Shown here: positions 10,152 through 20,553 of the stretch, piece by piece
How positions within the stretch are numbered: the stretch's first letter is position 1
Layout: every line of letters begins with the position of its first letter
NCBI GenBank assembly: GCA_029204225.1
Contig: CM055101.1
Span: 2,088,528-2,152,527 of the forward strand
Reading direction: 5' to 3'
Length of the DNA: 64,000 nt
Origin: Diphasiastrum complanatum
Lineage: Eukaryota > Streptophyta > Lycopodiopsida > Lycopodiales > Lycopodiaceae
Notes under the pieces: generated by a model
The model's database searches: none
Told to the model about the DNA's origin: nothing
Seen by the model: only the letters and a program-made list of their open reading frames with translations
Translations under genes and position numbers: made by a program

Positions 10152-10804
10152 TGTGAAAAACTCAGATCCAAAAGATGCTAAAGTTTCATAAAGATCTTGG
10201 CCATGGAAGTTATGCACATCTAGATTGAAAAAATGATAGAAATTGTGATGTTAAGCATACTAAACATCAACTAAACATCAAAATCTGATCATAAGCTTCC
10301 ACAAACAGAAACTTGCTGTCCCTGTCCGTACTTCAGAGCCTACAACCTGCATTTCACACGTGTGAAGCCATAGCAACAAAGAAATCACAATTCTAGTGGC
10401 TAGAATGCAAGATATGAACAAAAAAGTGAGAGAGAAGAAGATGGACCTTCAAAGAGCATAACATTCATTCAATAGAATGAAAATGAGATGTGTACATACT
10501 CGTGGAGATGGCTATTTATAGCAGCCATAGTGCCTCTTGGCCACTTGTCTTATGATAGGCTAAAATTGGGGTCCAATAGGATTCACCCATATACCTAGAA
10601 ATTTGGTCAAATAGGAATGCACCAAATTATGAGCCAATAGAAGAGCTCCACACTCGACCTCCTCTAATTAATGTGACCTCAAAAGTAGTGTACACATACT
10701 TTGGGCCTCTACATACATGTATGAACCTATCTCTAACTTTTATTTGGCCATAGGCCTACAAAATCTCAAGTTAGGAAAATACTACTAGTTGACAATTTTT
10801 CACA
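10152..10804 (-). repeat. 5' LTR of intact copia copy 1 (promoter LTR)
   Basis: The 653-bp LTR begins TGTGAAAAATTG at 10804 on the minus strand and ends CA beside the PBS. It carries the TATA box at 10513-10520, the G-box palindrome at 10353-10366 and CCAAT-like boxes further upstream. It appears identical to the 3' LTR. Confidence 0.95.
10513..10520 (-). promoter_or_regulatory. LTR TATA box, copy 1
   Basis: On the minus strand TATAAATA occurs about 290 bp into the LTR, downstream of the CCAAT-like motifs and upstream of the CACGTG palindrome. That order fits a U3 promoter with transcription starting shortly downstream. The same box in copy 2 is at 37149-37156. Confidence 0.6.
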
Positions 10805-10809
10805 CAAAT

Positions 10810-11575
10810 CGAGAGGCAATTTCTTCAAGGCAAGGGAGATCTCATTGGTGAGCTTATTGAGGTTTGTTATGGACTCAAGAGGGCTGGATTTCTTAGGTTT
10901 GATACTCATCTTCACCTACTCTACTTCATGTTGGATGGAAAGTTTGGAATCTATCTTTTGATTTATGATGGTGACATTGTTTTCACTAACCTTTGTGAAA
11001 ATTCGAGATCAAGCATTGATGAGATCTTGTTGGATCTAGATCATATGTTTGAGAGAGAGTATTTCCAGAGGTTAAGGTCTGAAGATATTCATATCTTTGA
11101 TATCTTTGATGATCAAGAGAAAGGTAAGCAAGTGGAAGCAACACACTTTGCTTTACTCACATGTTTTGGAGAATTTTCTTGTGTAGATGATGCTATGCAA
11201 GTGGATATTGGTTCTCATGGTTTTCATACTGGAAAAGCAAGTAATGGATCTGAAAAAAAAAGTTTTTTCAATGACTTTGATGGTCAAGAGGAAGATCAAG
11301 AGGTTGGTCTCAAAGGGCTTCAACAACACAAAAGGAAAGGTGGCAATTTGGAGCTAGTCAAGAGCATCAAAGGAGAGGTAATTGGCAAAGATGTTATGGA
11401 TCTGTTTTTGCAGCTTATTGAAGACTCAAGTAAGGTAAAAGGAGCAGCAAGGAAGTGTTGTTCAAGTTTACTTTACTTGTTCTATCTCATGTTTGAGCTA
11501 TTTCATGTGGATGTGTGCAAATTGTCAAGATATGGACAAACTAGCTACATTGTCTTGCAATATCTTATTGTTGGA
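10810..11575 (+). pseudogene. eroded copia RT remnant of level-2 element, right part
   Basis: The frame resumes after the CAAAT duplication. It shows a CYGLKRAG segment (canonical YGLKQAPR) and LLIYDGDIVF (canonical LIYVDD), so the RT active site is altered from YVDD to YDGD. After about 11090 the open frame (to 11599) has no recognisable RNase H motif and runs into the 3' LTR. No purine-rich tract is well preserved before the LTR. Confidence 0.7.
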
Positions 11576-12221
11576 GTTGAGAGATTTCAACTAGTTTAGT
11601 CTAGTTTAGTCACATTTTGGTAAATTGTCAATAAGAGGCCAAAACTCATTTTAGACTTAGAGATAAACTTTTTGAAGTTATATTAGTTTAAAATACATTC
11701 AATAAACACTTTTGGAAAGTGTGGAAAAGTTGGTAGTCGAGTTTGAGAGAGATGAACTTTGGGTACCTTGAATCTAGACCCAAAAATAGTAGGGTTTATA
11801 TTTTGGAGGGAAAGCCAAGTGGCCAAATAGGGTTTGAAAACTCTATAAAAGGATGTAACTCATGGAGAGACACATCTACTCTCTTCTATCTCTCATTTCA
11901 TCATTATACATTGTTCTCTTTGGGTTCTACTACTCATTGGTGCACTATCTTGGTGTTATCTTGCAATTCTATGTGTAGAATGATCATTTATTGCTATTTT
12001 TGGTTTCACACGTGTGAAATACAGTAGAGTACTGTAATTGTATGGACAACAAACATATTTTATGTTTTGGTTCATGTTTGATCAATATCTCTTAGAGTTT
12101 GCATCTCATTTTGTATGTAGATGCTGATTTTTCTACATTGGCAGGATTGTTGGTTTGCTCCTTATTGTAACCAAAGATTTGGGACTTGGATTGGATCTTG
12201 AATGATCTGAAATCCTTTACA
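11576..12221 (+). repeat. 3' LTR of level-2 copia
   Basis: The LTR is 646 bp and ends TTTACA at 12221, followed by the GATCT target duplication. Its first bases (GTTGAGAG) have drifted from the TGTGAGAG of the 5' copy. TTTCACACGTGTGAAA, a perfect 16-bp palindrome, is at 12004-12019. Its 3' third matches the LTR end of the older relic at 14731-14843. Confidence 0.85.
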
Positions 12222-12226
12222 GATCT

Positions 12227-13457
12227 CACCATCCTTCTTGATCACACAATTGTCAATATTGAAATTCACATCAAAGCCACTATTAAGAAGTTGGCCAACA
12301 CTTAAGGTGTTCTTTGTAAACTTTGGGACAAAAAGAACATTGTTGAGAAAGAGATCTTTGGAAGATGCAAGCTTCAAGGGATTAACCCCTACTCCTTCAA
12401 TATTGCACTCATGCTTACTTGCAATGTATATGGTCTTCTTGACTCCATCATAAGGCATAATAGATGAAAAAGAGTGCTTGGAGCCACACATATGTGAAGA
12501 TGCTCCACTATCAATATACCATGAGTCATCCTTGTTGAAGGTGGAAGAGGAAAAGCTCGATGCCATAAGAGAGCCTTCTCCATCACTTGCAATACAATCT
12601 TATTTCTCATTGGTGATGTTGGCTTGATTGACTTGATTCTTCTTCTTGAAGCAATTGGTGGCATAATGGCCTTTCTTGCCACAATAAAAGCACTTGATCT
12701 TCTTCTTCTTGAGATTTGAAGTAGAAGCATGAGAGGTATCCTCCTCCTCCTCTCCATCTGGGTCTTTAGCTTTGTCATTAGAGAATTGATGGTGTTGCTT
12801 CTTACTCCTCTCTTTGTGCTTGGCAAATAGAACTTTGCCATCATCATGATTGAGTGATAGCTTGTCCATCCTCAAGAGTTTGTACTCTTGTCTTGATTCT
12901 TTAGAAATAAGCACACTTTGAAGGGCGTCCAAACTTGGTAGCTCCTCCTTAATGGCATAGGATTGGAAAAGGTTGTCATATTCATCTCTCAAGCCATTGA
13001 GAATGACTTGGACTAGCTCACTTTGATTGATTGAGTCACCAATACATGCAAGCTCCCTATGAATATCCTTGACTCTCAAAACATAATTAGATGCACTCTC
13101 ATCACTCTTTTGACTACTTTGAAAGATTTGATTTCTAAGAGTGAGGAGCCTAGAGGTGTTCTTAGCCTCATAGATGGACTTGAGACAATCCCAAGCTTCC
13201 TTGAATGTAGAACAATCACCAATCTCCCTCAATATCTCATTAGAGACATTCATCTTAATGTAGTGGAGAGCCATCCTAGCTCTCTTCTTGTATTTTTGTA
13301 CTTCTTGAAGGACTTGAGGCTCCTCCTCAATCCCAAGTACAATGTCCATCACATCTTGGAGTATCAAGATGGACTCCATCCTCAACTTCTATATTGAATA
13401 ATTGGAAGTAGACAATCTCTCACTTGGTTGCAACAAGTATGAACTCATTGAAGTCAT
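12227..13457 (-). pseudogene. copia gag-protease of outer element (level 1)
   Basis: Read on the minus strand from ATG at 13457: a UBN2-type gag, zinc knuckle CFYCGKKGHYATNC (complete CCHC), then protease SWYIDSGASSHM (near 12530) and VPKFTKNTLSVGQL. TAG at 13389-13391 occupies the Trp codon of the N-terminal YSxW motif, so translation could only start at the downstream Met (13385). A further stop at 12600 separates gag from protease. The frame is then cut by the level-2 insertion after DGEI. Across the insertion, at 2027 and below, it continues with the expected gag-pre-integrase residues. Integrase core and RT are missing, so it is non-autonomous. Confidence 0.85.
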
Positions 13458-13893
13458 GTAAAGTGGAGATAAATAGAAGCGATGAACAAAAAATGTTGCT
13501 TCTCTCTCACTATAGGATCCAATAATGGTGTGCTACCATCTGTGCCCTACCTAACCCTCTTCAAAAAGCTTATAACTTTAGATTGGAACAACCAAATGGA
13601 ATGAAACTATTGCATCAGAAACTAGACAAAAATAGCTTCAAAACAAGCTATCAAGCAAGATAAATGGATCAAGCATGAGAGAGAACTTCCAAACTGAAAT
13701 TGGATGTTCCTCACACGTGTCTGAACACCTGATTTCATATAGTACCAGGTCAGACCCAATCAATGTCCTTTTGATCTCTTTTGATCCAAAATTGAACAAG
13801 ATAACTAGGAAAATGGACCTTGACAATTTCTAGCTCAAGATTGATGAGTAGTTTTCACTTAAATGGATCAAAATGCATGGTAACCTTCGGTAG
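13458..13893 (-). other. leader of outer copia element
   Basis: This lies between the 5' LTR/PBS and gag. It contains CACACGTGT at 13712-13720, a partial copy of the LTR palindrome. No gene is seen. Confidence 0.6.
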
Positions 13894-13905
13894 GCTCTGA
13901 TACCA
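13894..13905 (-). other. primer binding site (initiator tRNA-Met), outer element
   Basis: The complement is TGGTATCAGAGC, directly adjacent to the LTR end at 13906. Confidence 0.93.
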
Positions 13906-14730
13906 TGTTGATTTCACACGTGTGGATTGTCCACAACATGTACTTGTGATCTCCTAAGGTGTGGAGATGCACCAAGATCAAGACTAGATTGAGATTCAAA
14001 ATCTATCTTTGATTCTATGGCAAAAACACACCACTACATGCATTCAATCACTTCCAACTCTCACTCACACGTGTGGAAAGTATTAAAAAATTATTCTAAG
14101 TAAAAACAAGATGCTCTCCTCGGATAGAGAGAGAAAAACCATCATGAGCTCTCCGGTAGAGAGAGAGAGCTAGAAATCCAATGACACTCAAAATCCACAC
14201 AATCACCAAATCAATTAGATCCAAATGAGGAGTACAATGATACTAGTAGATCCACGAGCTACCACTATGATTAACTATGATTGGACCACACTTTGCCACC
14301 TCTTAATCCTATTGGACCATTGATCCATGCACCTCTAGATTCTATTGGACCATTTTCGAACAAACCTCCAATTCTATTGGACCACTCATGGTTCCACCTC
14401 TAAATCCTATTGGACCTCTTAAACTTCATCAAACAAAAGCATTACACTTGTCTACACTCTAATTGGCACGAGTTTGGCCTCCTACTCTATTTTGGCTCAA
14501 TAGTGGCATTACAAGTGGAAATGGATAATTTGCCATCTATGCCGAATCTGACCCTATCAACTTCCTACAAATAAATACTTGACTATGAAATTATATGAGA
14601 CCCCTATATCAAACATTTTTTATTTACTTTACAATTCTCCACACGTGGGAACATCCTCCACACATGTGAGATTCACTTACAAACTTCTATCATACAAAAT
14701 ACCAAGCTAGATTTTTGCCAATTTCTCACA
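13906..14730 (-). repeat. 5' LTR of outer copia element (825 bp)
   Basis: On the minus strand it runs from TGTGAGAAATTGGC at 14730 to CA at 13906 beside the PBS. It pairs with 1-601. It contains TTCACACGTGTGGA near 13913, CTCACACGTGTGGA near 14064, and an array of ATTGGACC motifs between about 14278 and 14420. Confidence 0.9.
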
Positions 14731-15560
14731 ATTCTTAGACTAGATACTAATTTTTCTACATTGGCAAGATTGGTGAGTTGTTGTCTTTCTAACCCAAGAT
14801 TTTTTCATGAATTTAGATCTTAATTGGTCTAAAATATTTCACATGATATCAGAGCTTGTGTTTCAGGTTATGAAGGAAGCAACCACATCTATCAATGATT
14901 TGGAGAAGATATCAATGCTAGAGCATGCTAGATTGGATTCTACATTAAAATCGAGTTTCTTGCATATGTAGATTGGATCTTTTGTAGATCAAAACTCTAT
15001 TTAGGGTTATATTATTTATCAATTCTGATTTCACACATTACTTACTTCAAATGGTCGATTATTAGAGCATTTGCAAAATCCTAAGTGGTGGCTACAAGAT
15101 TGAATATCAAGTTTTAGGCAATTGCATGTAGATTTTGAAATAATCAATCTTTGTGATTTTGTCAAAACCCTAATATTGATTGGATCTCTAGATTGTGAGG
15201 TTACTGAACTTCATTTAAGTGTGTTTCAATCTTAGGAAGTGGCAAGATTCATTAGATTGAGGATAGATAATAGGTTGATCAAGATTTCACTGTTCTATAT
15301 GTTGATTTGCTTGGTATAAGTGCTAGAAGAGAATTGAGTAGTTTCATATCTTTGTGATTTCATTTTGAAAACATTTGTTGTTGTTTAAAGCAGTGCTTTA
15401 TGCATTGAAACAAGTTGAAAGAGAGGATCAGGTCATTGCTACGTGGCTACATCAAGTGGAGTCATGTTGGAAGCCAATGATAGGCTTACCTCAAGTAACT
15501 AATCATCGTGAAAAGTGAGGATGGAATCACTTCTTGAGATGAATGATGTTTTGTAGAGCA
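14731..15560 (+). mobile_element. oldest copia relic (level 0): LTR end, PBS, leader, gag start
   Basis: 14731-14843 matches the 3' end of the level-2 LTR. A PBS with one substitution (TGATATCAGAGC) is at 14844-14855. The leader 15204-15400 matches 2597-2790. The gag start (about 15448-15560) retains GVMLEANDRLT and KVRMESLLEMND but has TAA and TGA in place of the Tyr and Trp of the YSTW motif. The rest of the element is absent. The outer element is inserted in its LTR. Confidence 0.75.
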
Positions 15561-15639
15561 GGAAAACCGCAACTATATGAGTCATTTTTCTGAGGAGTCT
15601 TCAATTAAATCAATATGTCAAAAAATGAGGCATTGATTA

Positions 15640-16330
15640 AATCAACCATTGATTATTTTGAAATATTAAATAATGTCTGGGAAATGTGAATGCAGGTTAG
15701 GAAGCATGAATTCCCTCGGTGCATGCACTACTGATAACTAAGTAAGCAAACACAATAAAGAGTTGCACTTGCGGAAGCCAAAAGTACACAATCAGACAAA
15801 GCAATCAAAAAGCCAAACAGGAAGTGGAAAGCATGCAATCCTGACAAAGAATTTGAACGTAAAACCAAACAATAGTTTATTCAGATTAGATGTACGTTTG
15901 AAGAAATAATCGATGCATGAAAGCACCTACAATTCCTGTCTTGTTATCTTGTTTTTTTTTCTCTTACTACTGAATAGATTACAATGATCTATATACAATT
16001 CACATTTGTGCAGATGGGTGTGTAAAAGATGACGTGGAGTTGTTGTGTCGTCAGGAAGAAGATCGTGGCTACTATCATTGTCAAGTTAATTGCACATTAT
16101 AGAAGGTGAGCGTGAGGAGCTTCGATAAGTTGGACTTCCCCAATATGTCGGATAAGTAAGGTTTCTCCAATGTGTTGGCCAAGTTGGGTCTTCTCGATAA
16201 GTCAGACAAACCCGATATGTCAGCCTCTTCTCTCAGTAGTTGAGTTGTGCGACAATGCAAGTAAATATGCAGCAATGAATGGAACTAGATTAACATGGGA
16301 TTTAGGAGAGTAGAGGAGATAAATCCAACA
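15640..16330 (-). mobile_element. copia family D relic: LTR and leader
   Basis: The complement of this region matches the plus-strand sequence 31279-31592 joined to 37433-37950. Both have the LTR start TGTTGGAT (at 16330 here), an internal degenerate array of GACTTGTCGA-like short repeats (16100-16215), a GTGAATTGTATATAG segment, and a leader with TTGCTTTGTCTGA and GCATGCACCGAGGGAAT-like motifs. The coding region is lost. The left limit (15560-15720) is uncertain. Confidence 0.65.
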
Positions 16331-16348
16331 AATAATTACCTCCAGGGT

Positions 16349-16840
16349 CACAACTTTACATTCTCCAACTGTGGCATTGTCTAATGGGAAATATTTACAG
16401 ATTGATGATATATCATCAATGTCCTTATGCATGTTATTGGCCGAATTCAACTTTATACAAAAAATATTTAATATATTATCTACATTTTTGTCCAGTGAGA
16501 TTACATTCAGGATCCAATGGTTACTACAAAATCAAAGCAATAGTCTAACATACTCAAAGCATCCAATGATGTAGCATAACAAAATATTAACAAAAAGCAA
16601 GAAGTTTAAAGGACTTACTTTGTATGACAAGCCAAAATTATGTGCAAAGGTCTCTTTGTCTCCCTTCATGCACTGCAAGAAGAAATTTCTAAGAACAAAA
16701 AGTTCTCTTCTTGAGTCCTTAGCAATTTCAAACTATAGGAGTTGTAATTTTGCTTCAATGACAGGATCAATGATTGAGAACTTCATGTTCTTCATATCCT
16801 CAATGTCACTTATATCAAAATTTATACCAACATCTATTCT
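16349..16840 (-). pseudogene. two exon-like pieces of an unidentified plant gene, cut by a family D LTR
   Basis: On the minus strand, 16840-16620 reads as a coding-like segment (INFDISDIEDMK, FEIAKDSRRELFVLRNFF, FAHNFGLSYK) ending at a good donor (AAA|GTAAGT). After about 100 bp a TTTTGTAG acceptor precedes a second segment (about 16515-16349; HWILNVISLDKN, DDISSICKYFPLDNATVG), which ends at CTGGAG|GTAATT. The first segment has one in-frame TAG (LQLL*FE), and the exon phases do not join cleanly. I do not recognise the family. The family D LTR starts 19 bp downstream at 16330, so the rest of the gene is displaced or lost. Confidence 0.4.
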
Positions 16841-16953
16841 AAAAAAAAAAGGGCATGTCAATAGTATCGATGGCATCATATATATCTTTCTCATAGACAT
16901 GATGTATACTCATCTTTTTAAGCAGGTCAAATATTTCACATCTTGTAGTATAT

Positions 16954-17619
16954 GTGAGCAAAAAACGTAGATATCTTGACTATCAGCCTGGTTTTGTGTT
17001 TTTCTTTACAGTTCAGATCTCAAAAGAAGTTGAGACATCAACCTCTAAATTTGTGAATCCTTCCACCTCCATTCTTGAACCCTCCACTACAAATATCAGT
17101 CGCTTCGTGATCGACACCCCTGATAAGGATAATGATTTTCTCGATGTAGATTCGGACAAGCTTTGCTGGATCCAATTCCTCTTTAGAGGAGGAGGCTTAT
17201 GATGTATAGTCTAAATCTTTTTTTGATTTGTCGAAACATTACATTAACGAGAATGTGTACATAACTGCCGCAGATCTGTGTAATTCTTTTCACTACTGGG
17301 AGGCTGGGAGAATGAAGTTCTTTGTCTATTGTTAGGCACCATTTTTGAGTTCTCTGATATAATAGATTTTGAAATTGAAGACTTGGTGTCAGGCATTGAT
17401 TACAATGATGATGAAGGCCTTCTTATAGGTGAAGAGTGTTTGAGAAGGGCTTTATCAAATATTTGTGAGCATGGACGAAGTGTGTCTACTAAAGAGACAT
17501 TTGTTGCCTTTCAAGGTCAACTAGATTTTCCTCGTCCATCTCTAATGGATTTTACATATGAATCTTCTTTGATTGTAGGTCACAATATAAATCATCCAAA
17601 TCTAGTTATAGTTGTGTAA
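16954..17619 (+). other. unassigned, partly open sequence
   Basis: Two open stretches (16954-17202 and 17329-17619) have plausible amino acid composition (DTPDKDNDFLDVDSD; DFEIEDLVSGIDYNDDEGLL) but no motif I recognise. They could be a transposon ORF relic or chance. No start context or splice structure was established. Confidence 0.2.
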
Positions 17620-17698
17620 GTTTCTTTACATTTGAAATGAGTTTTCGGCTTGATTTCAAAATCTATGTAAAAATAGATAGATATCTATTACGGAGAAG

Positions 17699-18335
17699 TG
17701 TGAAGAATTGTAAAAGTTATCTATCTAGAATCTTGAGTTTTGGGGGTGCTAGGCTACATACACTTCCATGTACACTTGTAAATATGTGAGTTGGGCGAAT
17801 TATGATCTAGATTAGCTTGAATTAGTGTAGGTTGCTTACACTTGGCATGATGGTAGAGAGAGTAAGAATTGCACCTCATCATGTTATTTTGCCATGTGGA
17901 CCAATAGGAGCAAGAGGTGTACCGAAATGGTCCAATCATTGTAAGAGGTGACTTGAGAGTGGTCCAATCATTGAGCTTTGTTTCCACCTCTCTTGGATCT
18001 CGAGCCACTCTATGAGAGTGTGAGAGAGCTTGTATTGACACTTAGTTTTTTGATGAGAGTGAGAGAGTAGCTCCAACACTTAGAAACTATTTCATGTTCT
18101 CTCTCTACTTGAGAGCAAGCCTTTGAATTTCTCTCTCTACTTGGGAGCAACAAGTGTTTTTACTTAGTTTTTTTTAATCAAGTGTCCTCACACAATGTGT
18201 ATGAGAGTTTTGGATTGTATATGCATGCTTGTGTGGATTGGAAAGCACATTTGAGGTGAAGACTGCAACAAAGAGTTAAAAGCATACAAATGTGGATCTT
18301 CCCTAGTTGCTCGTTTCGAGGATAGAACTTGATTA
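17699..18335 (+). repeat. diverged solo LTR related to the outer copia LTR
   Basis: It starts TGTGAAGAATTG, like the outer LTR (TGTGAGAAATTG). It has the same order of features in the opposite genomic orientation: repeated GGTCCAAT boxes (about 17930-17970), a GAGCCACTC segment, two CTCTCTCTACTTG-GAGCAA repeats, then GTTTTTACTTAG and a TCACACAATGTG remnant of the palindrome. No flanking internal sequence was found. The right limit is approximate. Confidence 0.5.
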
Positions 18336-19706
18336 AGGGGAGAAGAATGTTACGTCCATGTCCAGTATGTGGGATTCAGAATACTTCCTGACATGGATAG
18401 CCGGTCACTCCAGTGTATGTGGTTATTAGTTATGCCTTGTCATTCCAGGCTTGGCCGATAAAGTAATTAATAATCATATGAAGGCCCGAATCTATAATCG
18501 GACATAGGAGCACTTGTATGGTGACTGTTATAATGCAAAAATAGGAGGTCAATTGGTATTCCAGGTTGCATGGGGATCCTAAGAGGAATATTCTCTCCTC
18601 ATGGGAGAGAATTTACACTAGTGGAAACTCGCCCATCTACCTATTGGATTTTCTGATCCTTGAAGCCTGGAGCCCCTTCTCTCTTGCATTCATTCACCAT
18701 GGCATGGGGGTGAAGTGGTTAGGGTATTGACTAGCCCTTTCATGTTGGTTGGGTGGTTTTGCTCTACAGGTGTCCTTTTGATTGCATGCAACAAGATCTA
18801 GTCAGATGTTCACTAGGCGATCATCACGCTCACTCATTGATACTCGCTCCATGGGCATTGTCAAAAGATGTGAGGTGGACTGTTACAATAGTGGAGGCTG
18901 TACACACTACATTTGAAGACTTCCAGATTAATTCTTTTTAGATTGTGTAATCACAACCATTCACGCAAAGAAGGTCACTATAATGCTGAAATATTGCACA
19001 CTGATTTTTAGGCTGAGGGACTCACATTCACAAATTAGGAAGAGGAGACGGAGCTCCACGTTCTCTTAATTGCATTTATAAACAAGCCCATGTCTTAGCT
19101 AAACACAACTATCTTGAAATCTAATTAGGCCTTCCTAGCCCTCATTAAGATTACTTTAGGCCCAATTTAACTAGTAGACCTTATTTTAAGACACTTTGAA
19201 GAGTCTAAAAAAAAAACCGCCTTCACTCTTAAGGCTAAATTCCTGTTGGGCCCAGTCTCTTTAGATGGCTCATTCCACTTACTCTCTAGATGATACTTAA
19301 AAGAGTGCAAGAGTTTTCGTAAAAAATTTGAACTAACATGCATATACATTATAGGGTGGAAAGTCACTTCAAAAACTAGAGCTATTTAAAAAGCAATGAA
19401 AGTCCATAACAATAAAATTTCTAAAGATTTGACAAATTAGTGTATCATAGAGAATGATGTGAAAATTATTTGCATAAATACTAATCCATTCCACAACGGA
19501 CTTGCCCAACAAGTTGTAATAATCAACAACAAAAAAATTTACATTAAGTTATTGGGCCCTATAGCAAATAAGGAATTTTGATTGAATTAGTAAATCAATT
19601 TTTCTCATAAAATGATGCATGAACACTTTTTATGGCATAGCTTACAATCATTGGAGTAAGCACGGCTTTTTAACTGAACTCGTATGTATGGGAATGGTCT
19701 TTTAAA

Positions 19707-19708
<2 letters not shown>
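18336..19708. other. no recognisable gene
   Basis: Open frames are short and motif-free. 18340-18930 has moderate GC and could be an old element, but I found no partner repeat in this window. Confidence 0.4.

Positions 19709-19745
<37 letters not shown>
19709..19745. repeat. (CT)n microsatellite
   Basis: An uninterrupted CT dinucleotide run of about 37 bp. Confidence 0.98.
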
Positions 19746-19748
<3 letters not shown>

Positions 19749-20553
19749 GTTCATGCAATATTTGAAGTTATATCTGTACCCAACCAATGCAGGCTTGCTG
19801 TAACTTCTTGGATGGCCCTTACCAACAATAACGGTCACTAGAAAGACAATTTTCCATTACATAAGAGGAACTCCCTTTTTATCAATAAAGGTGGATAGAT
19901 CCTTATAACCCCCAAGCCAATACCATGCTTTCCAATCTTGATTAGCTAGCACACTTCATCTACTACATAGTTGTCCAGAATGCCAATACATGATATCAAG
20001 GAAGCAACCAAACAAATGAAAATTTTGAAACTACAAACATATGAAATTTTTTCACATTTTTTGAAGTACTTGAATATGCAAATTTACAACATGATTTGAA
20101 AAAATATGTCCAAAGGCACATGAAAAATACTTTTGACTATCGTATTTTGATGTAAACAATAATAAATCACTATAGCTTTGAGGGACTGAATGTGAGCATG
20201 ACCAGTAATGCAATCATTCCGAGCAAGTTTGAAGGAGAGCTTAGAAAATTATCTATTGGTAATTTTCAGAATAGCATGCTTGAGACTATGCAAGCTGCAA
20301 TGAGTTGTTTTGGGCTATTTGTTTGAAGCACTTGACCTCAAACTTCAAAATGTTAATGATTTAGAGAAAATATCTGAAAATAAGGGTCTGGAATGGGTTT
20401 GAAATGTGGTTGGAACCCTGTTTGGTTGCTGCTATGCTCATGATTGCCTACTCAAAATCAATCACAGCCATTATCTCAGCTTCATAAATATGAAGTCGAT
20501 GCTGTTTAGTACCATCATTTTCTATACAGTTGATCCAAATTTCTGTGTGCAAA
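19746..20553. other. 3' flank of the OPT gene, no other gene seen
   Basis: This is AT-rich sequence downstream of the OPT stop. It includes the presumed 3' UTR in the first few hundred bases below 20553. I did not find a canonical AATAAA on the minus strand close to the stop. Confidence 0.4.

Larger units (their letters stand above)
4944..10804 (-). mobile_element. intact, apparently autonomous copia retrotransposon, copy 1 (5861 bp)
   Basis: A complete element reads on the minus strand: 5' LTR 10152-10804, PBS 10140-10151, gag-pol ORF 9542-5592, polypurine tract 5606-5597, 3' LTR 5596-4944. The flanking 5-bp duplication is CAAAT (4939-4943 and 10805-10809). The two LTRs are 653 bp each, and I see no difference between them when reading through. 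All catalytic motifs are present. Insertion was into the RT region of the level-2 element. Identical LTRs imply a very recent insertion. Confidence 0.95.
2033..12221 (+). mobile_element. plus-strand copia element (nest level 2), interrupted by a younger element
   Basis: The element is bounded by related LTRs (2033-2595 and 11576-12221) and by a 5-bp direct repeat GATCT at 2028-2032 and 12222-12226. It sits inside the gag-pol region of the outer minus-strand element, and removing it restores that element's reading frame. It is split by the intact copia at 4944-10804. Its coding sequence is related to the intact family but full of stops and deletions. It no longer has a PBS, because a deletion joins the LTR at about 2594 directly to the distal leader. 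Confidence 0.85.
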
